Under the pieces are notes generated by a model that saw only the letters and a list, made by a program, of their open reading frames with translations, did no database searches and was not told the DNA's origin. This document shows, in pieces, positions 6,586 through 6,698 of a DNA stretch of 6,698 nucleotides. The stretch's first letter is position 1; every line of letters begins with the position of its first letter. The stretch is from Candidatus Bipolaricaulota bacterium (GTDB lineage Bacteria; Bipolaricaulota; Bipolaricaulia; M55B111). The stretch is taken from the NCBI GenBank assembly GCA_018334615.1, contig JAGXLP010000067.1, positions 1-6,698 on the forward strand. The letters run 5' to 3'. The position numbers were made by a program, and so were the translations under genes.

Positions 6586-6698
6586 CTCCCGAGGGTTAAG
6601 GTGAAAGCACGATTTTTTATTCTGTCCTAAGTTGGGCAATTCTCTCACTTGAGATCAACTTCTAAATGAGTATAGGAGATGAACTAACTACTGTTTGA

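Noticed and set aside
6584..6597. Imperfect 14-base palindrome next to the hydrolase -35 box
   Set aside because: Several mismatches in a short motif with no second copy in the window; not enough to call an operator.
6600..6620. Hairpin GTG-AAAG-CAC followed by a T-run on the plus strand, terminator-like
   Set aside because: The stem is only about 3 base pairs and no plus-strand gene precedes it.
6448..6648. Minus-strand 66-codon open frame overlapping the hydrolase start
   Set aside because: Overlaps the hydrolase N-terminus and its putative promoter in another frame; no domain and no binding site recognised.
6666..6698. Ten-codon plus-strand open frame ending exactly at the window edge
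   Set aside because: Too short and without a convincing ribosome binding site in position; ending at the edge is likely chance.

Overview
This is a compact stretch of bacterial chromosome made of housekeeping genes. Six protein-coding genes all lie on the minus strand and fill nearly the whole window. In transcription order (right to left) they are: a membrane-anchored alpha/beta hydrolase, recF, a DciA/DUF721-like protein with a C-terminal zinc ribbon, hslV, hslU and thrS. No RNA genes, mobile elements, CRISPR arrays or long repeats were seen. Base composition is mid-range by eye and the proteins are rich in Glu, Asp and Lys. The protein sequences look bacterial. The HslUV, RecF and ThrRS sequences resemble Firmicutes-type and deep-branching bacterial versions, but the phylum cannot be fixed from the sequence alone. 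The gene order differs from that of the common model bacteria.

Right part (about 6698-4512): a 150-base non-coding leader holds a plausible sigma-A-type promoter placed so close to the hydrolase ATG that the transcript may be leaderless. The hydrolase is followed after 12 bases by recF, whose ribosome binding site overlaps the hydrolase stop codon. The recF stop overlaps the start of the DciA-like gene in a GTGA tetranucleotide. RecF (recombination mediator, gap repair) and DciA (loading of the replicative helicase) both belong to the replication and repair machinery, and recF next to a DUF721 gene is a known bacterial arrangement.

Middle and left part (about 3972-13): a 72-base gap before hslV is the largest internal gap and carries a second plausible promoter. 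hslV (protease) and hslU (AAA+ unfoldase) are 4 bases apart and encode the two halves of the HslUV/ClpYQ complex. The HslU C-terminal tail that activates HslV is intact. thrS follows after a short gap with no room for a T-box leader, so threonyl-tRNA synthetase is probably made from the hslVU transcript or from a promoter inside hslU.

Two gene starts are best set downstream of the longest open frame. hslV should start at GTG 3897, which gives a four-residue propeptide before the catalytic Thr and follows a strong AGGAGGG. thrS should start at GTG 1938, which has a properly spaced AGAGGGG. Three of the six genes start with GTG. Nothing here amounts to a clearly new system. The most interesting points are the zinc ribbon on the DciA-like protein, the joining of replication/repair genes to a protease and tRNA synthetase block, and the possible leaderless start of the hydrolase.
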